64,000 nucleotides of DNA from Symbiodinium microadriaticum (GCA_001939145.1 LSRX01000715.1:9026-73025), one strand, 5' to 3'; shown: positions 10,239-20,424, numbered from the stretch's first letter. A program made the numbers and translations. Notes: a model not told the origin generated them from the letters alone.

Positions 10239-11003
10239 TTAGGGCTTAGGGACTTAGGGTTGAGAGTTTAGTATTTAGGGGTTTAGGGTTTATTGGGTTT
10301 AGGGCTTAGGGGGTTTAGGGTTTAGGGTTTGGGGACTTAGGCCCCAAACCTGGAATCCCCAGCTACTCCTTAGCGCTTTAGTCCTAAAGCCTGAAATCCT
10401 CCCTCCAAGCGAAGACCCCTAAGTCACAAGAAGCTCTGGGCTTGATAACAACCTTCCAGAATTCCAGACTTCCGTTCGCAAGACCCTGGAATTCTGGAAG
10501 CCCCTCGAACAAAATCCTAAACCCTAAACCTTAAATCCACCTCGCCAAGTCAGCAGAATCCGCAGAGTCCCTAAACCCTAAATCCCCGGTTTAGCGTTTA
10601 GGGGATTTAGGGTTTAGCGTTTAGGGGATTTAGGGATTTAGGGTTTAGGGTTTAGGGGATTTAGGGTTTAGGGACTCTGCGGATTCTGCTGACTTGGCGA
10701 GGTGGATTTAAGGTTTAGGGTTTAGGATTTTGTTCGAGGGGCTTCCAGAATTCCAGGGTCTTGCGAACGGAAGTCTGGAATTCTGGAAGGTTGTTATCAA
10801 GCCCAGAGCTTCTTGTGACTTAGGGGTCTTCGCTTGGAGGGAGGATTTCAGGCTTTAGGACTAAAGCGCTAAGGAGTAGCTGGGGATTCCAGGTTTGGGG
10901 CCTAAGTCCCCAAACCCTAAACCCTAAACCCCCTAAGCCCTAAACCCAATAAACCCTAAACCCCTAAATACTAAACTCTCAACCCTAAGTCCCTAAGCCC
11001 TAA
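10239..11003. repeat. Perfect 348-bp inverted repeat (telomere-like)
   Basis: The left arm 10239-10586 and the right arm about 10656-11003 are reverse complements with no mismatch that I could find, around a ~69-bp TTTAGGG-like spacer. The arms include non-telomeric DNA (for example CCTGGAATCCCCAGCTACTC and its complement). Confidence 0.85.
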
Positions 11004-11220
11004 ACCCTAAACCCCCTAAACCCTAAACCCCCTAAACCCCTTAAATACTAAACTCTCAACCCTAAGTCCCTAAGCCCTAAACCCTAAATCCCCTAAGCCC
11101 TAAACCCTACATCCCCTAAACCCTAAACCCTAAACCCTAAACCCCCTAGACCCTAAACCCTAAATCCCCTAAACCCCCTAAACCCTAAATCCCCTAAACC
11201 CCCCAAAACCCCAAACCCTA
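11004..11220 (-). repeat. CCCTAAA-like array with a tandem duplication
   Basis: C-rich telomere-like units. The block AAATACTAAACTCTCAACCC appears at 10966 and again at 11042, followed by the same AAGTCCCTAAGCCC. Confidence 0.8.
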
Positions 11221-11224
11221 CCAG

Positions 11225-11300
11225 CAGCAACGCTCCAAGCAGCCCAGAGGCTCAGCTTGCCAGAGCGATCGCCTTGTCGCTGTCGGAGCAGAGCGGCCAG
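11225..11300 (+). CDS. Exon with ubiquitin-interacting motif (UIM 1)
   Basis: After acceptor CTACCAG the frame encodes SNAPSSPEAQLARAIALSLS then EQSGQ. The core LARAIALSLSE fits the UIM consensus (hydrophobic-x-x-Ala-x-x-x-Ser-x-x-acidic), a ~20-residue helix that binds ubiquitin. The exon ends at GGCCAG before GACCCC, which implies a GA donor of the type known in dinoflagellates. Its codon-complete end matches the phase-0 start of the next exon at 11959. A CCCTAAA array lies to its left. The motif match is clear; that it is an expressed exon is inferred. Confidence 0.5.
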
Positions 11301-11786
11301 GACCCCCCAAAAAAAAGGGCCTCTATCTCTCAGGGCTTAAGGTTTCTTAGGAGCCCAATAGGTAAGCTTTATAAACTTTTTTGGTATATTAGACCCCTAC
11401 TAAAAGAAAAGTTTAAACTTTCTTGGGCCAGGGTACTGGGCAGCTAAGGTTTAGGGCCCAAAATAAGGCCTCTACGACTTCCCAGGGTCTTCCAAAATTT
11501 CCGTAGTAAGGGAAGCTGCCGCCTTAAGCCATATTAGGGATCCTATCATATGTTTAGTAGATTCCTTAATTAATTAGATTTTTAAACCAATTTGAATATC
11601 AAAGCATCAAAAAGATGGAGTCGTTACAGTTGGTGACCCCCATCTCAGGAGGCGCTGCTGCAGTCCACGAGCTTAGATTAGGGCGTTTAGGGGTTTTTGG
11701 GGCTTAGGGCTTAGGGTTGGTGTACACTTACACTTTAGGTTTGAATCTTTAGCCCTTGGCATACGCCACCTCCCCAATGGGTGAGA

Positions 11787-11793
11787 GCGAGCG

Positions 11794-11838
<45 letters not shown>

Positions 11839-11850
11839 GAGCGAGAGAGA
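11787..11850. repeat. (GA)n microsatellite
   Basis: About 60 bp of GAGA interrupted by GC (GAGCGAGC), in the intron between the two UIM exons. Confidence 0.9.
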
Positions 11851-11958
11851 ACAAAAAAAACAAAAACTACTTAGACCCTATAGACCCTGAACAAACCTAA
11901 ACAAACGAAAACCTTAGACCCAAAAGACCCTAAACAACCCCAAACCCACTTCTCTGAG

Positions 11959-12064
11959 CGCGAGGATCCCTTGCTGACGGAGGCGTTGGAAGAGGACGAG
12001 GATGCAGCGCTGCAGGCGGCACTGATGGTCTCCTTGGAAGGCCAGCTGAACGCTTGCAGGTTCG
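11959..12064 (+). CDS. Exon with ubiquitin-interacting motif (UIM 2)
   Basis: After CTTCTCTGAG the phase-0 frame encodes REDPLLTEALEEDEDAALQA and ALMVSLEGQLNACRF. The segment EDEDAALQAALMVSLE has the acidic lead and the L-x-x-A-x-x-x-S core of a UIM. A GT donor at 12065 leaves phase 1, which fits the exon at 12432; the stronger-looking donor at 12060 would run that exon into a stop. Flanks are CCCTAAA-like on the left and TTTAGGG-like on the right. Together with the exon at 11225 this suggests a tandem-UIM protein such as a ubiquitin receptor or deubiquitinase partner; no catalytic domain is visible. Confidence 0.55.
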
Positions 12065-12431
12065 GTTTTTCAAGCTGAGCTAGAAGAACCCACTCCGGGA
12101 TTCTATAGCTGCGCATGTAGGGTTTAGGGATGTTTGTAGGGGGTTTTTTAGGGGGTCATGAGCTCTGATTTGGGGCGACTCTTGGCTTGTGGCGTGGGGA
12201 GTTGGGGGCTGTAGGCACTTTTGAATTCTGCGGCCAGCACAGTGCAGGGCGTCCGGGGCCGAAGTTTAGCTCAACCTTAGACCCTGCAGCCCCTCACTGT
12301 TTTGTAGACAAGGTCTAGAGCTGAGCTCTAATCTTAAGCCCTAAGCTCTAAACCCTGAACCAGAAGCCCTAAATCCTGAACCCCACGCCCCAAAACCTTA
12401 AGCCCTGACTGAGCCTTAATGATCGGTACAG

Positions 12432-12526
12432 GCACCTCTGCCGCGGTTGGGGCAGACCAAGTCCCCAATTTACCGAAGGCACACTCTGAGATTCGGGCTA
12501 TGGACTTCGGGCTTTGCAGTGTTGGG
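12432..12526 (+). CDS. Exon of the UIM-containing gene (probable)
   Basis: Acceptor ATCGGTACAG, then an open frame TSAAVGADQVPNLPKAHSEI and RAMDFGLCSVG to donor G|GTTTAGC. The start phase agrees with the end of 11959-12064. Left flank CCCTAAA-like, right flank TTTAGGG-like. No domain recognised. Confidence 0.45.
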
Positions 12527-12878
12527 GTTTAGCTTTCAAGGCTTCTGGGATTTGAGGGTTTAGGGTTTGCATCTCGTTTTATCTGTTCCTGTGGTTCAGG
12601 GTTTCAAGGCTTCTGCGATTGCGGGTTTAGGACTTAAGGGTTTGAGGGTTTTTTGGATGCTTGGCCGTCCTGGCACCGGTTGCATTTTGGAGTTTACGGC
12701 CCAGTGGGCGGCTGTTGGACTGTGGGACTGACACTGGTTGCTAATTTGCTGTAACATTGTTGCTTAAATACAGCTTTTATAGCGGGGTTTTCAGGTTGCT
12801 GGGACGAAAGGGACAAGGAGCTCTGATCCCTAAACCCTAAACCCTAAACCGTGTATCATAGACCTTCTACAGTTGCAG

Positions 12879-12910
12879 GAGCCGCTACTCAATGCTGCAG
12901 AGGAGCTCAG
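12879..12910 (+). CDS. Short exon, UIM gene (possible)
   Basis: Acceptor CAGTTGCAG, phase-0 start as required by the previous exon, residues EPLLNAAEEL. A GA donor at CTCAG|GACC is possible. Downstream (12956-13080) another open stretch, NAKLHVESMEEATTKDSKRS, is basic and exon-like, but its phase is not settled. Confidence 0.35.
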
Positions 12911-13236
12911 GACCTGGACCTCGTCCTAAAATCGAAACCCTACACTAATGAAGTCATAAACGCTAAACTCCATGTTGAGTCCATGGAAGAGGCTACCACG
13001 AAGGACTCCAAACGGAGCAAAGCTGGGGAGAAGAAGGCGTCGCAGACGCCTGCCGACATGGAGGTGCCTCTGGCGTCACTATCTAGAATAGCGTTGTTTT
13101 GGGATTTGGGGAATTCAATGAGTGTTTGCAGCAGTTTTTTTCTTGAGCCTAAAGCCTTCACCCGTCAACCCCCCTTTTTGTTCTGAACGTCTAGTGATTA
13201 AGAGTGCACAGCAGCGGTGTCTCTTTGGCTAGTTAG

Positions 13237-13317
13237 GTTGCGGAAGCGATCGCAGCCCTTGCTCGGCGGCGCCCTGGGGGTGTTGTAAATATCAACGAGC
13301 TCAACCAGGCAGCCGAA
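13237..13317 (+). CDS. Candidate exon
   Basis: TTAG acceptor at 13236, then VAEAIAALARRRPGGVVNIN and ELNQAAE to donor GT (GTGACACAC), where a short (AC)n run starts. Same strand as the UIM exons and possibly their 3' continuation. Product unknown. Confidence 0.4.
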
Positions 13318-13479
13318 GTGACACACACACACACACACCATGTTATTTGTTATGTAGGGTTTAGGGGTTTAGGGTTTAGGGGTTTAGGGTTTAGGTAAAT
13401 ATATGTATACACATACGCATGTACTTGCACATACAGCTACCTAAATACCTAGCATCCTACCCACGCGCCCACCCATCGA

Positions 13480-13805
13480 CCGAGCGACCGAGCGACCGAG
13501 CGACCTGCCGACCGGCCTACCGACCTACCGACCGACCGACCGACCGACCGACCGACCTACCTACCTACCTACCTACCTACCTACTTACCTACCTACCTAC
13601 CTACCTACCTACCTACCTACCTACGTACCTACCTACCTGCCTGCCTGCCTGCCTACCTACCTACCTACCTACCTACCTGCCTACCTACCTACCTACCTAC
13701 CTACCTACCCACCTACCTACCTACCTACCTACCTGCCTACCTACCTACCTACCTACCTACCTACCTATCCACCTACTTATACCTACGTACCTACCTACCT
13801 AGCTG
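13480..13805 (+). repeat. (CGAC)n to (CTAC)n tetranucleotide array
   Basis: Over 300 bp of CGAC/CCGA units that change into CTAC with CTGC variants. The 127-codon open frame of Leu-Pro-Thr-Tyr repeats across it follows from the 4-nt unit and is not a gene. Confidence 0.95.
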
Positions 13806-13809
13806 CTTA

Positions 13810-14120
13810 CCTACATGCATGCGGCCATTAGGACCCTGGGCACATGGAACTTTATTGTATCCCTGACTGAAAAGCAAACTGTCGGACCCAAGTGACTAAC
13901 TCAAACATTGGATTTATCTGAGGTGCGGGGTGTGAGTTTTGAGATGTGAGGCTGAGATACAGTGAATGATGATGATGCTGGTGATGAAGATGGTCATGCT
14001 GTCTTCAAGTTTTCTGGTTGTCTGCCTGCGTTGGTATGCGTTGATGGTGTCAAGTGCAAGAAGACATCATGACATTGACGGTTCCAAGACCCTTTGCCGT
14101 AAACGCTAAAGCATCAAGTT
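13810..14120. other. No supported gene
   Basis: Unique sequence with an ATGATGATG run (13966-13995). Nothing else recognised. Confidence 0.4.
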
Positions 14121-14678
14121 CCTAAGAGCTTGTCTTCCGAGCTTTGCAACTACAGTCTTGTTGAACATGCATTTCAGCCGTCATCGCAAGCCTCCCGATG
14201 CGTCACCGCAAGGTCAGCCGAAAGTCCAATACCCGAAACCCCAAACCCCCGCTCAGAAAAAAAGAAACAAGCACGAACACAAAAGACCAACTCTAAACTA
14301 CATAAACATGTATGTTCATGTGAGCATCTACGTGCAGACGTAAGTTTATAGCAGTCACCTACAAGCACAGCACCAGCAAGCAGCCTTTGGAGACTTTAAT
14401 TAGGAAGGACGCCTATGGAAGCGATCTCATGGATACCATGACTTAAAGCAATCCTATAGTCGGAGTGTCAATCGCCAGCGATGTTTGTCGCTTGTCCATG
14501 TGCATCAAATTATTTCGTATATGCACGGCAAGTCATCGGTTTATTTCTGTGGAGCAGTACCCTAGACCCCTAAATCTCTCAACCCTAAATCCTGATATAC
14601 ACCAGACCTGCGAAGCCCTGAAGCCTTAAAACCTAAACCCCTGAACCGCAACACCCAAAACCCTAAGCCCTAAATCCA

Positions 14679-14876
14679 TTGTCTTCATATCTTCTCTTCA
14701 GCCACATCTCCGCGCAGCATCGGAAGGATGCAGCCTGCAAAAAAGTTCTGAAGCCCTTGCAGTGCCTGAGACCGGATGCAGGCTTTCTTTTTCAGGCTCA
14801 TCGCGATTCAGTATATTTCCGGGTTCATGGGTACGGAGTTAAGTTTTGTAGGGGTCTCGGGTGCAGGGCAGTGTAG
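14679..14876 (+). CDS. Candidate exon
   Basis: Bounded by CCCTAAA-like DNA on the left and GTAGGGTTTA on the right. After TCTCTTCAG the frame is open and encodes HISAQHRKDAACKKVLKPLQ and CLRPDAGFLFQAHRDSVYFR. Two frames are open in the first 90 bp. Product unknown. Confidence 0.35.
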   Translation: MSSYLLFSHISAQHRKDAACKKVLKPLQCLRPDAGFLFQAHRDSVYFRVHGYGVKFCRGLGCRAV

Positions 14877-15345
14877 GGTTTACCGTTTCCTGTCTCTTCC
14901 CGCGCGCCCGACACCCTGCTTGGTGAGTGAAGATCGCAAGAAACTAACCCCAGGGAAAGCATAAAAGTGGCCTTATCATTAAAGACCTACCTCTAGCCGC
15001 GAAAACTACATGCCATTACCTTCTCTTTACTGGGTTCTTGTTGGCCACAAGTTTACATCTTTGCTGAAGTAACTCCCAATATAAGCCAATAAGATCCAAT
15101 AAGGATTAAACACGATTATTTTTTGATATACCCCCAACAGGGAACCAGGTTAAGTTTCGTGAATGTCCATCTGTTTCTATATTCAGCTGCACCTAACCCT
15201 AAACCCTAAACCCTAAACCCCTAGACTCTTGACCGTGCTGCGGAAAAGGGCCACTGCTCTTACAAAAAAAAACCCCTAAACCCTAAGCCCGGAACCAGAG
15301 TCCGAAAAGCCTATAAGCCTCGCCTCACTAAGCCGGAAACCGCAG

Positions 15346-15446
15346 GGTTCTGGGATGTGGAGCTCCATGCCCGGATATCTGAGGTTTTCCTGGAACCGTT
15401 TGGATTGCCCAACAAACCTTGCGGGGGATGGCGACGGCCCGCATGA
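15346..15446 (+). CDS. Candidate terminal exon
   Basis: Acceptor AACCGCAG, open frame FWDVELHARISEVFLEPFGL and PNKPCGGWRRPA to TGA 15444-15446. Charged and amphipathic composition typical of protein. Product unknown. Confidence 0.4.
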
Positions 15447-15741
15447 AGCGAAAAGAATAAGACGATGATGACGATGGTCATGGTGATGCTGATGATGATG
15501 GTCCTGATGGGGTCAACATCAAGAAGTCATAAGCCAGCAGAATCACTGGCACTGGCACAGCGGCAGCAACCAGAAGTTCTTGCACGGATCGGCCCTTCGT
15601 ATGAAATTCAACGCTTGCTAAAAAAAACCCTGGGTTGAATGTAGGGCTCGGGTCTAGATGAGGGCGTTTAGAGTTTGATTTTACGGCTGCGGTGGGCATA
15701 CATGTACACTTGTATTCGGCTTTAGTGTTGATATGTGCATG

Positions 15742-15812
15742 TATGTATGTATGCATGCATGTATGTATGTCTGTCGGTCTGTATGTATGTATGTATGTAT
15801 GTATGTATGGCT
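15742..15812. repeat. (ATGT)n microsatellite
   Basis: ATGT/GTAT units with ATGC and CTGT variants. Confidence 0.9.
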
Positions 15813-15856
15813 ATACTTGAAGAAACCCGCCCCAAATACCATAATTCGCCTGGTAG

Positions 15857-15953
15857 AGATGGCATCCGGCGATGCGCCGACTGAGGAAGAAGCATGGCGT
15901 GAAGCTTAGCAAGGCTTGGCTGGAGAAATTCCCGCGACCTGACAAGGACATCG
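15857..15953 (+). CDS. Candidate exon, basic
   Basis: Acceptor CTGGTAG, open frame MRRLRKKHGVKLSKAWLEKF and PRPDKDI, donor G|GTTCAGGG at 15954. The Lys/Arg-rich helix could bind nucleic acid, but no family is recognised. The intron that follows starts with TTTAGGG-like DNA. Confidence 0.45.
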
Positions 15954-16111
15954 GTTCAGGGTTTGGAGGATTTAGGATCTCGGGTTCAGGGGTTTAAGGT
16001 TTGTGGGCTTACGAGTTTATGGTTCAACCACGATTTAGGAGTTGAAGGTTTATGGGTTTCGGGTTTTAAGGTTTTGGGTTCACGGCTTGCAGCAGATTGT
16101 CCTTTTTAGCT

Positions 16112-16327
16112 GGTCCTTTGAGCTTGGAGCCGCAGCTTGCAGCCTCGCCCCCAGCGAAAACCCTGACCCACCGCCATGCTTACGAAGGCGACCCAGCAAG
16201 CACCGTGACCCAACACCATGCTTACGAAGAACGACCCAACAAGAAACATATCCGAAGACCCTTTCTTGAAGGAACACCTACTTTCCAGATACCTAAGAAA
16301 CCCGTAGCCTTCCCAACCCCTCTTTGA
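16112..16327 (+). CDS. Candidate exon with internal duplication
   Basis: Acceptor CCTTTTTAG. One open frame encodes two related units, THRHAYEGDPAS and TQHHAYEERPNK, from a ~42-bp duplication (CATGCTTACGAAG twice). Another open frame carries DPPPCLRRR and DPTPCLRRT. The frame in use cannot be decided. Confidence 0.3.
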   Translation, partial: GPLSLEPQLAASPPAKTLTHRHAYEGDPASTVTQHHAYEERPNKKHIRRPFLEGTPTFQIPKKPVAFPTPL

Positions 16328-16510
16328 GTCCTCATCCTTTTCGCGGTCTGTGTTTTCTTTTATTTCTATAGCTATAGTGTTCATTGTAGTTATTTTTTGG
16401 TAAACCAGTTATGGTTAACATCCATGTTGTTAGCCCAGCAAGGGGCTACAATGGAGACTATAGGTCGAGTTCCAAACCTGGTGGAAGCCGCACATATGTG
16501 CACATATCAT

Positions 16511-16830
16511 GGATATATATATATATATATATTATATATACATACATATATATATATACATACATAAATACACATATTCTCGTTCTATGTACATATGTGT
16601 GTTTTGTCTATGTTTGTTTGTCCGTCTGTCTGTTTGTCTCTCTTTCTATCTGTCTATTTATTTATCTATCTATCTATCTATGTAGCTATCCATCTATCTA
16701 TCTGTCTACCTAGCTATCTATCTATCTATTTATCTATCTATCTACCCATCTATCTAACCATCCATCTATCTACCCATCCATCCATCCATCCATCCATCCA
16801 TCCATCCATCTATCTGTCTGTCCATAATCA
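16511..16830. repeat. (TA)n, (CTAT)n and (CATC)n microsatellites
   Basis: AT dinucleotides to 16560, then ATCT/CTAT and finally CATC units. The Tyr/Leu/Ile/Ser-rich open frames here are artefacts. Confidence 0.95.
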
Positions 16831-17150
16831 CGAAAGCTAGCCCACGTGGAGCTAGCGGAGTATCTTACCTAAGCAGCGAAGCTTACAAAGAGATAGGTAT
16901 ATAGGGCCCCCGGAGGCTCCGCCACGAAAAGCAGCAAACCCGGTCGGCTTTCGGGACCGAATCGCATTTTTTGGGGAAGCGAGTTGGCGTTTCTGGGTCC
17001 CGGGGGTTTCTAGGCTGGTCCCAGGCACGGTAAAGAAACACGGACGCTTGCATGTGCCTGCTCAGCTGCATGCCTTCGGTCGTGGGAGGTGCCCTTCCGT
17101 CAGGGTAAAAGAACTAGCTTTCGTCCCAGGCCCTCACCCCCAAGTTAGTT

Positions 17151-17244
17151 TGCTACCTATCTATCTATTTACATGTCTATCAATCTATGTGTATTATTGT
17201 TCTTATTCTCCTATCTATGTATCTATACATATATATATATATAG

Positions 17245-17282
<38 letters not shown>

Positions 17283-17305
17283 TTACTATTTATTATTTGT
17301 TTATA
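17151..17305. repeat. (CTAT)n and (AT)n microsatellite
   Basis: CTAT units followed by a ~55-bp AT run and ATTTATT. Confidence 0.9.
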
Positions 17306-17528
17306 TACATAGCGAGAGAGAAGAGTCTGAACAATCACGTTTCTTGTAGTCACTATCTAGCTGTAGTAGAACATACCAAACCCTAATGGAATTGTCACCC
17401 CTGTATTGAAGTTTCATGAAGCACATATAACAGCCTTGAAACCGTGTAGAATCCGTATTTCAACAACTGAATCTAATTATTAGCCTATGTTGAACCCTGC
17501 CGAGCTCAACTTTAAACCCTAAACCGTA

Positions 17529-17594
17529 GCAGCAAGGCAGATTCTGGCGCTGTCTGAAGAGGGCAGTACCTTAGTCGTGACCGCCAAAACATGA
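17529..17594 (+). CDS. Candidate terminal exon
   Basis: Right of AAACCCTAAACC the frame reads ARQILALSEEGSTLVVTAKT and ends in TGA. It lies between CCCTAAA (left) and GGGTTTTAGGGG (right). Product unknown. Confidence 0.3.
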   Translation, partial: AARQILALSEEGSTLVVTAKT

Positions 17595-17739
17595 GGGCCG
17601 AAGTTCGTGGTTGTAGGTCTTTGATTGAGGGTTTTAGGGGTTACCGTTCGCCCATCTGTAAGCCCTCAACCTTACCCGAAACCCTATGGAACCCTGATAG
17701 AACCCTAAACTCTAAGCCCTAAACCCTAAACCCCTAAAC

Positions 17740-17884
17740 GGACCTTGTGTTAATACCCCAAGCCCACAGCCGGTCTTCGGCCTTCGGTGGTCGATCTGGA
17801 GGTCTCCTGAGAAGTCCTTGGGAGATTACATCCGGGTGTGCTGAAACAGCGCTGCCCAGGATGCTGTACATAAAAGGCTCAGCG
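17740..17884 (-). CDS. Candidate exon on the minus strand
   Basis: The minus-strand frame is open through MYSILGSAVSAHPDVISQGL and PPDRPPKAEDRLWAWGINT. It is bounded by CCCTAAA on the left and TTTAGGG on the right. Product unknown. Confidence 0.4.
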
Positions 17885-18057
17885 TTTAGGGTTTTGCGGT
17901 TTTCTAGGGTTACGGCTTGAAGGGTGGTTGTACACAGTTCGACGGTCCCAAATGATTGTTTTAGGGCTGAGGGCCATAATGTCAAGGCTCTACACATGTC
18001 ACACTGCAGTTCAGTGTCCACTAAGTTCAGTTTGACGCCTCTAGCTGTGCGGTTAGG

Positions 18058-18172
18058 TCAGTTTTTGAGTAATTACCTACTAGTTACTAGGAGTTCGGAT
18101 AGTAGTTATGTAGATTAGTTAGATTTGGGAGAGTATGTGATTATTCCGTACTTGGAGCCTTAGGGCTACATG
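18058..18172 (-). repeat. Family C2 palindromic element, reverse orientation
   Basis: Its reverse complement matches the copies at 23558 and 40153, including GGAATAATCACATACTCTC and CATAACTACTATCCGAAC. Confidence 0.6.
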
Positions 18173-18434
18173 GTTGCGAAGCAGATTTTTGCACGCTCGG
18201 GGGCCGACTTTGATTGACTCAGACTCTTGTACTCCCTATTAATAACACATTGGGTCCATCTTGGGTATCAGGACCCATAATTGAGGACTACTTGGACCCT
18301 TAGGCCTATAGTTTTCAAAAGCATACTAGAACGTACGATAATATACAAATAATACTAAAATACCCTCAGTCCTGAAACCGCGTTGCTCCCTCTTTGCATT
18401 CGCTGCTCGGTGCTGAGTGCTGCGCTGAAAGAAT

Positions 18435-18546
18435 ACCCTAAGGGTCCATGTACCCAAATAGTATATACATTGGCCTTAAAAGAAGTCCCTATACAGGTAC
18501 TTTGGGGCCAAAGTATATGCTATTTAGGTACATGGACCCTTAGGGA
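18435..18546. repeat. Family C palindromic element
   Basis: Inverted ends CCCTAAGGGTCCATGTACCC and TACATGGACCCTTAGGG. Inner blocks ACATTGGCCTTAAA and ACTTTGGGGCCAAAGTAT. Confidence 0.85.
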
Positions 18547-18551
18547 TACAC

Positions 18552-18681
18552 TTGGACCTGTCGCGAGCCCTGCAGGCGCATCGGTTTGCTTTCGTCTTTG
18601 CAGTCTTGGTTGTAGGGCTGCATGCGCTCATTGTCCTTTCATTCATTGTGCCTTGGAGCGCCATAGAACTCTGGGCCCAGT
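18552..18681 (+). CDS. Candidate exon with membrane segment
   Basis: The frame right after the family C element reads LDLSRALQAHRFAFVFAVLV and VGLHALIVLSFIVPWSAIEL, then WAQ. About 22 residues are strongly hydrophobic. The donor is not clear (CCCAG|TAACC). Product unknown. Confidence 0.35.
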
Positions 18682-18842
18682 AACCATAACCAACGACAGC
18701 CACCAGCAACTACCGCCACCATCACCACCACCCACTTCTCCTGCTATCTTTTTTGTTTTTCTGACTGATACTTCTACTCCTATCTACTCCTCGCACTCTA
18801 GTACTACGTAGTAGTAATAGCAATAACTAGTAGCAGCCGTCG

Positions 18843-18863
18843 TCGTAGTAGTAGTAGTGGTGG

Positions 18864-18924
<61 letters not shown>

Positions 18925-18975
18925 ACTGCTAGTACGACGACACGACTCTCGTCGTGGTCGTCGTCGTCGTCGCTC
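18843..18975. repeat. (CTG)n and (CGT)n trinucleotide repeat
   Basis: About 20 CTG units flanked by GTA/CGT units. The poly-Leu frame is a by-product. Confidence 0.95.
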
Positions 18976-19218
18976 TGCTAGTCAGTCCTTTTTACCAATG
19001 TCTTCACAGAAAGCATCGCCATCATCTTCACCACATGTCTGGCCACCAACATCCTCACCGGATCGTCACCACAACTGCTTGCGGCATCGATGCTCATGAC
19101 TAGTTTGGGTAGGTTCCGAAGTGAATTCTCCATGAAAGATGAGGCAGGTCATTGTGCAGTTAGGGGTTTAGGATCTCCCGATCATAAGCCATGATTCAGT
19201 GAAGTGTTCTGGGTCTGA

Positions 19219-19811
19219 GGGCAGCTGAAGATGGTGGGAACGCCCGCAACAGGTTCATGACCAAGCCTGAATCAGGACTTGCACTCGGGACTTTTCGGCA
19301 GTTTCCCCGCACTTCAACCTCCATCGCCACAGAGGCCAACCCATCCCCGACCATGCTCCTAACTGTTATAGGCCGGTTTGGCTATGCTTTAGGGTTTAGG
19401 GGTTAGGGTTTAGGGTATAGACCTCTTGGATCTGCTAAGGCCCGCAAGAGACGGGCAGCAGAGGAGCCGCAGGCGGGCACCTGGCTTGCAATGCTGTCTC
19501 TGCCGTGCGCCGTGGGTTTAGGGTTTTACCCACAGGCTCCTAAGTAGTTCCTTGTTGTGCCTCATATTTAGAATCCTATCAGGTAATCCCCAAAAGGAAC
19601 TACTTAGGAGCCTCTGGGTAATTACAGTAAGTTCCGAAGCCCATGCACCCTCTGGCCCTCGAACTCCAAGTGCCATGCTTCCGTGACCCCGGAAGGCAAG
19701 TGGCTCTGCATCGCGTCGATGCCTATGGGCCCCACGAGGAACCCTGTGCCGGCGGCTCTGTCGTCACCTCCATGTGCAACTATACAGCTTCATCACAGCC
19801 TAGGGGGCTGA
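19219..19811 (+). CDS. Three-exon gene fragment (C-terminal part)
   Basis: Exon 1 (to 19393) encodes AAEDGGNARNRFMTKPESGL, ALGTFRQFPRTSTSIATEAN and PTMLLTVIGRFGYAL. Exon 2 (19421-19515) encodes PLGSAKARKRRAAEEPQAGT and WLAMLSLPCAV. Exon 3 (19628-19811) encodes KFRSPCTLWPSNSKCHASVT, PEGKWLCIASMPMGPTRNPV and a short tail to TGA. All three join in phase when 19394-19420 (27 nt) and 19516-19627 (112 nt) are removed. No domain recognised. A different frame of exon 3 is also open but breaks phase with exon 2. Confidence 0.55.
19516..19627 (+). repeat. Family B palindromic element inside a candidate intron
   Basis: The intron begins GTTTAGGGTTTT, then carries one complete family B element (19528-19620; ends ACCCACAGGCTCCTAAGTAG and CTACTTAGGAGCCTCTGGGT), then ATTACAG. 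The element makes up over 80% of the intron. Confidence 0.8.
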
Positions 19812-19964
19812 GTTATAATCCTACTATAATGAAAAGGTTGATTTTTTTTGGGCTAGGGTACTGAGCCCCTAGGAGAGCTTTATCATATTTACTCGGCACA
19901 TCCTAGAGCAGCTGCTGTTGCAGCCATGAACTTGCTCCGCTGGCCATCGGAGAGATCCATGTTC

Positions 19965-20100
19965 CCTAAACCCTAAACCCTAAACCCCTTAACCCAAAAC
20001 CCCTAAGCCCCTAAACCCTAGACCCTAAACCTCAATCCTAAACCTAAACCCTAAACCCTAGACCCTAAACCTTAAACCCTAAACCTCAATCCTAAACCTG
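19965..20100 (-). repeat. CCCTAAA-like array
   Basis: C-rich telomere-like units with AACCTCAATCCTAAACC repeated. Confidence 0.8.
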
Positions 20101-20424
20101 CATGAGGCGTGGATCATTCCAGGTGCCGGGCAGGGGTCGTGACCTGAGTTCCGCAGTCCTGTCGGAACACTGCAACGAAGCCTAGAAGTCTGGGTTTAGG
20201 GCTGAAGGTTTAGGGTTGAAGGTTTAGGGTTTAAGTTCCAGGGCTTTAGGGGTTAAGTTCCAGGGCTTTAGGGTTTATAGTTTAAAGGTTTTAGGGCTTA
20301 CTCTAGGGTTTAGGCTTAACTATCCTACACCGTACACCAGCCGAGGACCTTCTTCGTCTATTATGCGACGGATTCAAGTCTGATCAACGCGCTGGCCCCG
20401 GTGCTTGGAAACTGCAAAAAACCT

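Noticed and set aside
13419-13802. 127-codon Leu-Pro-Thr-Tyr open frame
   Set aside because: A tetranucleotide repeat (CTAC)n whose three frames all encode the same residues; no coding signal.
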